A DNA stretch of 64,000 bases from Piezodorus guildinii (lineage: Eukaryota; Arthropoda; Insecta; Hemiptera; Pentatomidae), in contig CM041292.1 in NCBI GenBank assembly GCA_023052935.1, forward strand, positions 171,492,900 to 171,556,899, in the 5' to 3' direction. The notes below the pieces were generated by a model. The model saw nothing but the letters and a program-made list of their open reading frames with translations. It was not told the DNA's origin and ran no database searches. Below, piece after piece: positions 13,101 through 22,100 of this stretch (positions are counted from its first letter, which is position 1; every line of letters starts with the position of its first letter). Made by a program: the position numbers and the translations under genes.

Positions 13101-16100
13101 CACCATAATTGACAAAACTGCAAAAATAGACTCGGAAATCTCAAACAGAATTATTAAGGCAAACGCAGTCTATTACAAGATTTCCAACACAGTGGTAGGC
13201 AAGATAGAGATCGGGCAAGAGGTCAAGCTTAACATCTACAAATCTGTGTTTCTCCCTATATTGATGTATGGAGCAGAAAGTTGGATTCTCCCGGAAAAAC
13301 AAAGAAGCCGAATCACCTCTACAGAAAGGAAGTTTCTCAGAAGAATAATAGGAAAAACCAGGAGAGACTGCTTAAGGAATGAAAAAGTAAGGTAAGACCT
13401 CAATGTGCCTCCTCTACTCGAAACAATTGAAAGAAGACAGCTAGAGTGGTTTGGGCATGTCTGCTGAATGAAAGCGGAAAGAGGACCCAGTAAGGCTATG
13501 GAAGTTAGAGGGTCCGGAAAGCGTCCCAGAGGGCGGCCCAGGATGTCCTATAATAACTATGTTGAAGGAATAGGAAGGAGGCGGGAACAATCCATCATTC
13601 AGATGAAAAATCTAACAAAGGATAGAGATGGCTGGAAAGAGTGGCTGACTGTACCTCCACGCTGATATGAGGCAGAGGAGGAAAGAGAAAGAAGAAGAGT
13701 GACCCTACCCCAAGGTCATCCCATGGCTGAAATAACAGAATAATTTAAGATAATTAGTCCAGTTAAAATTATAATCTCTCAGAACGTTTCAAAGTCCTGA
13801 CAGCAAAATCACAGTACTCTTTTTCTGCTATATGTAGTTGTACGTGAATTTGATAAGAATTATCAAATTCAGAATTGTATTCATATAAATGGTACAAGAA
13901 AGAACTTTAAAAACATTCAATGAAAAAAAGGAAAATAATTCCAAATTTTGTGGAATCTCTACATTATCTAATTGGTTTTTGTAATATTAGGAATAAAATG
14001 TTGGAAGATTCATACCATCTTAATGTCATTATGGATTTAACAGTGTAACTTCCTTAACTTTAGATCCTAAATGATCAAGAGTATATAGAATTCCGTTTTT
14101 ATAAAATATTTCTGTTCCCATTGGAACCTTAGATGGATTTGAAATATGCTACCGGTTCAAGATTTATCTAAATTGTTCCTGAACCAATCATTTACAATTT
14201 TTAGATTTAAAATTTTAACAACGGTTGGTTTGAAAATTCACAAAGCTCTTTTTTACCTCTCATCATGACTGGAAAAAAAAAATCACATTTCGGAATAAAA
14301 AATTGGCTCGTCTTCGGTAGAGAATATAAGGGAGAGGTCAACAAAACTTCCATCTCTTGTCTTAGGAACACCAATCTTCCTAACCCTTTTAATCTTAATT
14401 ACAATTTATTATACTAGAGTTGGAGTAATTTTAATGTTGAAACAATGTTTAATTCTTTTCTTAATTGTAGTTAGACTTGGAAATGTCATTTTGTTCTGCA
14501 GAAGATATTATGGAACTTATTGAAAAAATGTTATTCTTTAGTTGGCCTGAAAAGATACAAATACCATTCAGAAGATTATCTTATTCTGATGCCCTGAAAA
14601 AATATGGTACTGATCAACCAGATCTTTCATTCCAATGCCCTGTAAGTTCATCCTTATGACTGATACAAATAAAAATCTTTATTTTACTATCTATTAATTT
14701 TTTTTTATATTTTATCAGATTTTCGAAATCCCTGAAGTGGAAAATAATAAAGCAAGTTCTGCAATCACTAGAGGATTGAAGATTCCAAAGGCTGCTGTAA
14801 GTAGATGAATTTTATAAATTTATTGCAAAAAGTTCACTTAAAATTTTTTTATCAGTGTCAGTGATGGATTCAGAAAAAAAAGGCTAGATATATGTTATAA
14901 CTGTTAAATATCGATTGTATATGTAAAGATAGTTGTGGCACTGAACTTCCACCTAGGTGTACAGCAGCCCAACAACAAACAGTTCAGTCCAGTTGGTAGC
15001 GTCCCCTGCGCCATGTTGTTTGTATATATAGCAGTAATAAACAAGCTGTCTAGTAGAAGGTTCATTTATTCCACTGCCTAATACTCTATAACTTTTATAG
15101 GTTATGGGCCCAGAGTATTTTTGTGCAGAGCATAGTATTTGTGTATAGTGTCAACGCGTAGTCGCGAAGTGATATTATTTTATTAGTGATTTTTGTTTAC
15201 CGGTACTATGGCGTCAGTTACTACATCAGAAGTATCATTTAAAGCACAGAGTGGTTGCTTTATATGTGGGGATAAAAGACATTTCAAGGCACAATGTCCC
15301 AAAAATAAGCAGAACCGTGGAAGTAAATCCTTTAATAGAAGCTTTCGTGGGAAAAGAAGAGGAACAATCCAGGGAAATACGGCAGATGTAGAAGAAGAAG
15401 TTGTAATGGTGGCCCTAAATTGTGGTAATATTAAACTATCATCTAACAATGTGTTCTTAGTTGATTCAGGTGCGAGTAACCATCTTTTTAAGGCAGAATT
15501 GGAACCCCTTTTGTCAAATGTTTCTAATCTTAATCATGATGTTGCCATACATATAGCTAATGGTGATAAGATGTTTACTAGAAAAGAAGGTACCCTAAGA
15601 GTAACCTCTCAAGGTAGGATTGTAAACATTAAAGGTTTAATAGTTCCGGGGTTAAAACATAATTTATTATCAGTGAGTGCAGTTACCTCAAAAGGCTTAA
15701 AAGTGATTACAGATTCTAAGGAGATGAAAATCTGTGGAAGAAATTTTAAGCTGAGTTGTCCACGAGTGAATGGATTGTACATATTTACGTTTGATGAACC
15801 CAGTGATAATCAAGTCAAGTGCAACATTTCAAGTGCTACGGATGGAGATCTATGGCATAAACGGCTAGGACATTTGAATCGGCATGGACTCAAAAGTTTA
15901 GGATTACCCTATAGTGACAAGAAGTGTTCGGCATGCATTGAAGGTAAAGCTACTAGACAACCCTTTTCAAATAATAGGAAACGCACTTCAAAGGTTGGTG
16001 AATTAATTCACTCTGATATATCTGGTCCTTTCAATCCTGAATCAGTTGAAGGCCATAGGTATATGCAGGTGATTTTAGATGACTTCATTCATTTTGTGTA

Positions 16101-19100
16101 TGTTAAACTTCTCCATATGAAGAGCGAAGCTGAAACAAACCTGATGGATTATATAGCGGAACTAGAAAGGCGGGCAGTGTCCCGGTGAAAAGGCTACGTT
16201 TAGATAATGGAGGTGAATTTACATCTAAATTTTTTCAAAAATATTGTTCAGATAAAGGTATAAAATTAGAATATTCATTGCCATATAGCCCTCAAATGAA
16301 CGGAAAGAGTGAAAGAATGAATAGGACACTATTAGACATGATGCGTACTAAGGTATCAGATTCCGGTATCCCCAAGTTCTTGTGGGGGGAAGCAGCTCGA
16401 TGTTCTGCTTATGAACTGAATAGGTCACCTACTTCAGCCTTATGTAAAGGAGAAACTCCCTCATTAATATGGAATGGCAGAAATGATCTGTCTAAACTTC
16501 GAATATTTGGTTGCCGAGCATGGCCTACCATTCTTCCTAAAGGTTCTAAATTGGATCCCAGAAGCAAGGAGGGGGTGATGGTTGGTTATTGTGGTGGTGG
16601 GTATAGGATTTGGTTGCCAGACGAGCAGAAAGTTATTAGATCTAGAGATGTGATATTCGAGGAGAGCCAAATGCCCTATAAAGAAGTTAAAAATGTACCT
16701 ATTGTCTATCGTAATAGTGGTGGAAGCTATGAAGAGGAAAGGAAAAATGGTGAAGAGAATAACACTAATATTTCAGAGCAGCCAGAAGATACTTATAGAC
16801 CTCAGAATGATTGTAATCCAGAGCAGTCAGAAAACCCTTCAAGACTTCAGAATGAAGAATCCAATCCAGAGCATTCAGGAGGAACTTCTAGACCTCAGAG
16901 AAACCGGTCAAAACCTCATTTCCTAAATGATTATGAGTTATATAATGCATACTGTATGGTAAGCCGATCAGATGGAGTTCCATCATCTTATGAGGATGCT
17001 AATAAAAAAGAGGAATGGCAGGAAGCCATTATTAAAGAATTAAAAGCTCATGAGAAGATGAACACTTGGTCTGAAGAGGAAGCACCGAATGGAAGTGTCC
17101 CAATCACAACTAAATGGGTTTTCACAGTGAAGGAAGATGGAATCAAAAAGGCCAGATTGGTAGCAAGAGGGTTTGAAGAACAAACTCAAGGTGATTGTGT
17201 ATTTAATTACTCGCCAGTTTGCCGAATGGATACTGTAAGAACTCTCTTGTCATTTGCGTGCCAAAACGATTGGAGTATTAGACAAGTTGATGTGCCAACA
17301 GCCTTTCTCAATGGCTCACTAGACTATCCTGTGTTTATAAAACCACCTAAAGGTGTAAGTTGTTCTACAAAAACTCTGAGACTAAATAGGCCACTTTATG
17401 GACTTAAGAAAGCACCGAAGTATTGGAATGAAAGATTTAATTCTTTTATGTTAAAACTGGGATTTAAAAGATCCCAATATGATTTATGCCTTTACTACAA
17501 GAGTAGGGTGTTCTTTGTTCTTTTTGTGGATGATGGCCTAATTACAGGGGATGAAAAGGCTATTGAAGAATTAGTGAACAATTTAAAAGGAGAGTTCAGC
17601 ATTAAAGAAATGAAGGCTTCTCAATTTTTAGGGATGAAGATTGAAAGGCAAGAAAAGAATATAAGGGTTACACAAACCCGCTTTATTGATAAACTCCTTG
17701 AAGATTATAATATGCTAGAGTGCAGGAAGGTATCAACCCCCATGGAGGTTGGATTTAAGCTTAACGCTGATAGTCCACCTTTAGATGAAAATATACCATA
17801 CAGGAGCTTGGTATGTGGACTTATGTATCTGAGCACAACAACTCGCCCGGATTTATCATTCCCAATTAGCTATTTATCTAGATGTTTAGATAAAGCTACT
17901 CTGCAGTCTTGGAAAGCTGCAAAACGAATACTCAGATATCTCAAAGAAACTCGAGATATGGGTCTTACTTTCAAACCAAGTGAGAACCTAGGACTTATTG
18001 GTTATTCAGATGCTGACTGGGCAGGTGACATAGAAACACGAAAGAGTGTAAGTGGCTTTGCAGCATTCTGCGGAAGCAATCCTATAGCTTGGCATTCAAG
18101 AAAGCAAGCATGTGTGGCTCTGTCAACGATGGAAGCGGAGTACATTGCAGCAGGAATGGCATCACAGGAAATTGTGAGTTTAAGTGGAATAATTAGTGAG
18201 TTCAGTGGTGAAACAGTAAGTGGAAAACTGTTGGTGGATAACACTAGTGCTATAGCTTTTATAAAGAATTGTGAAAACTCTAAACGAGCAAAACACATTG
18301 ATATAAAATTCCATTTTGTTAAAGATCTTATTTCCAAAGAAATAATATCTGTGGAACACATCAATTCTGACCGCAATGTGGCAGATTTGTTCACAAAACC
18401 ACTTGCCTTTGATAAGTTTCAAATGTTTCGGAAGGCTTTAATTAATTAATATATTAATGTCATGTATGTATATTGTGCTAAAATTGTTGTATAGAATTTT
18501 GTAATAGTATAATATTTTACTTGCTTTGTTGTATAGAATTTTTTAATAGAATAATATTTTTACTTGTTTTGTGGTGTAGAATTTTGTAGTAGAATAATAT
18601 TTTTACTTGTTTTGTATGTGAGATACAATTGAATATTTACTTGTGTATGTATATATTTGAAAACATTCAATTGAGGGGGTGTGTTAAATATCGATTGTAT
18701 ATGTAAAGATAGTTGTGGCACTGAACTTCCACCTAGGTGTACAGCAGCCCAACAACAAACAGTTCAGTCCAGTTGGTAGCGTCCCCTGCGCCATGTTGTT
18801 TGTATATATAGCAGTAATAAACAAGCTGTCTAGTACAAGGTTCTTTTATTCCACTGCCTAATACTCTATAACTTTAATAATAACTATATGTTTCTTGCTG
18901 TCTAAATTAATATTATTAAGTATGTTTTCTGTCCTGTTGGAACGGAAAAAATGTACTGCGCTAGATCTGTCTGATCACTAAGTGGTGAGTTTACAGGCCT
19001 TAAATTAGAAGGAAGGTAAGGAAAAGGTATTACTTGAGCTTTATTTGGGGAAACAGTCCATTGTATTCAAAGGAGCCTCACAATATTGTATAAACAAACT

Positions 19101-22100
19101 CCTAAGAAGATTTAGATCCATTACTGAATTTTTTTATAAGAAACGGTTTGCTAAGGACTAGACCTATTTTACATAATTGCCACTAGTCTATTACATTAAT
19201 TTAAAAAAAAAATATGAATGCTGATTTCTTGGCTTTAGGAATTTTTCAGCAGTGAAGTTAAAAAGGAATTATCTAAAGCCACTAAAGACATTGATGTGGA
19301 AGCTGCTATTTTGAAATATAAAGACAAACATTTTAAAACCAATAAAAAGACCTTGTTGAGTTTTAATATTAGCCCTGAGGAATTCATAAGGAACCATTGC
19401 ATTGAATCAGAGGATATGGTTTTTATTGCTCGTGGTGAAGAAAAAAAAGTAGTAAGTACATTCTCAACAGTAGAAAATATCTATTATTTTACTTACCTAC
19501 AAATTATAAGAAGTATTTTACTTTTAATGAATTTAAATACAAAGCTATTTTTCATAGTCTATGATATTTTATTTACAAAATGAATAATTAAATTACAATG
19601 CCAATATGATGTTATATCATATGGTTATGATAACAATATGATGTTACCACATTAAAATTACAAACCTAAACATAGCTATATTGAGGATGTATAGTTGAAT
19701 GTTGAAAATTTCATAGGGAGAAATAATCGAGAGTCAGTATAAAAATATTTTAAATATGGCGACATTTCGGCTCAAAGTTGTGAGCCATCATCATGACATC
19801 TGAAAGCTGTGACAAGCATTAACTCTAAATAATTAATTTCCAGTTAATGCTTGTAATTTCTCACAGATGCCCTGATGATGGCTCACAACTTTGAGCCGAA
19901 ACGTCACCATATTTAAAATATTTTTAGACCAACTCCCGATTATTTCTCCCTACTAAACATACCTATTTTTTGAGAGACAGCAAAATACTTTGGATTTCCC
20001 CATTACTAATATTCTATTGTTTAAATCTGGACCTTTTTTTTTAAATATGTAACTTATAAATTAATTAAACACAAGAAATGGAAAAAGTCATATTTCGCAT
20101 TTTTTGTTGTGAGTTGTGGTAAGAATATATGTTGTTCTTTAGTTTAAATCTTCTGTCCATGCTCCCATGTGCATTTTTTTTCACTTCTTTTTTTGGCTAA
20201 AGGTAGTTAAAATGTTTATGTCAAAACATCGTGTTGTATAATTAAAAAACTTAACTTATACATTTTGGTGAGTTTCATTAATCAAGAAGTACTGTGGAAA
20301 TTAGGTTTTTACCATTGCAAATTTATTTAGATTAATTAATTACAATGATATTTCTTTCTTAATAATTAAAGATATAATTTGTTTTTTGTAGTTACAATTC
20401 TTAGGAAAATGTAGAGTTTGGTATTTGAGATGGCTCCGTTCAGAAGGCATTACTGGACCTTGGGAAAGTAATGATAAAGGGAAGTTCTTTTGGATAACCG
20501 ACTTCCCTCTGTTTGAAACTGGTGAAGATGGCAGTTTAAGTTGCGTACATCACCCTTTCACAGCACCTCATCCTGAGGACTTATCTCTTATTTCTAACAA
20601 TCCATTGAAGGTAGTATGATTGTTTTGGTTAGTTTATGTGCTAATAGTTGAAATAATAGCTTAATACAATATTTTAAAGTTTTATTTATTTTCTTAAATG
20701 AATTCAAGATAGCGCTTTTCATTTAATTTGAAAATTTTCTTGAAATCCTTTAAATTAGTCCAGTAAAATCTTTGTTTTGGCTGCAAGAAAGTTTCTAAAC
20801 CTAGCCCTTTATGGTATTAAAATTGCTTTGTAAAACAAAAAAATAGATAACTATGTATATATTTTACCCGACCATTTGTTTGTTCTCGGCTTTAGAAAAA
20901 AATTTCCCCCAGAAATATTTTGACAAATGCTGTGAATATTGCAACAATAAAGTACAGTCCTAAAACCTAATATTTTATCAATTACTCCATGATTTTAATT
21001 AAAATTGTTCTATCTTATAATTTTGGCAAAAGTTGACCAAGCATAAAGGCTAGGGAATAAATTGTCCAAATAACCATAAAATACCAAAATACTTGACACA
21101 TTTCTTAAAATGAAACAATTTTTCATAATGAAAGCATGTTTTCAAACAGAAAGTTTCTTCAAACCGGGAACTTTAACAGGCAAATGAAAACAAATCCAAT
21201 AACTTTGTTGAGTATTTAGATAAATATATTAAAGCTAATGAAAGTTATCTTGAATTAAAGTAATACCTTTAAAATTTGCTTTTCTTTAATTTGACTCATA
21301 CCCTTGCAAGTGACATTTTGTATGTTTTAATGTTGTAGGATATGTGTTTGTTACTTAAACTTAATATGGGGGTAACAATCCATTGATTGATTGCTTTGAA
21401 ACTCCTCCCCTTACTCCCTTAAATAGCTCTGATACTGATACGATAATGTATCATGGGAAGAAAGATTCAGAGATTAAAATTATTTTCATATAAATAATAA
21501 AATAAGAGCATTGTGGAGGAGGTATTTGATTTTACCTGAAATTGTCCTGTTAATCTTAACAGTTTAATCACTTTTTTTTTTGTTTCTTAGGTACGTGGAT
21601 TGCACTATGACTTGGTTTTAGATGGTTATGAAGTGGGTGGGGATCAATCAGGATCCATAATCCCAATCTTCAAAAGAATATTCTTTCCATGTTAAACATA
21701 CCCATCGATTCTCTTGGACATCTCATTGAAGCATTACAGAGTGGAGCTCCTCCTCATGGTGGTATTGCACTAGGTGACATTTATGGCTATATTTTCAATT
21801 CTCTTATAGTTTTCTTATGTTAACACTAAACCTACCGAAAATTCTTTTATACCTATTCTTACCGGGCACAGTCGAATTGACTAGTAATTAAAAAGGTTAT
21901 CGATTTTATTATTCAGTGCAGATAATGGTTGATTTGTGGCTAAATGTATATAAAATAAAGAATTTATTTCTATATAATTTCTAAAATTCTTTATAAAAAA
22001 AAAAATAGAATTAAATTTTAATACAGAATGTTATGCATTCATAATATACTTATTCGACTACTTTCGAATTCCACACATTGTTTTCAAATAATTTTAGTTT

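Larger units (their letters stand above)
14902..18879 (+). mobile_element. Copia-type LTR retrotransposon with both LTRs
   Basis: A 3.98-kb element inside a DARS2 intron, in the sense direction. LTRs of about 198 bp (14902-15099 and about 18682-18879) differ at about three positions. ATAAC flanks both ends (14897-14901, 18880-18884), a 5-bp target duplication. The primer-binding site GGTTATGGGCCCAG (15100-15113) is complementary to the anticodon region of initiator tRNA-Met, the half-tRNA priming known for Drosophila copia. A polypurine tract (GAGGGGGTG) precedes the 3' LTR. Pol is in copia order: protease, integrase, RT, RNase H. Most of gag is absent and one frame break interrupts integrase. 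High LTR identity and the exact duplication suggest a recent insertion. Confidence 0.95.

Noticed and set aside
18002..18422. Minus-strand frames inside copia RNase H
   Set aside because: Antisense shadows of the coding strand.
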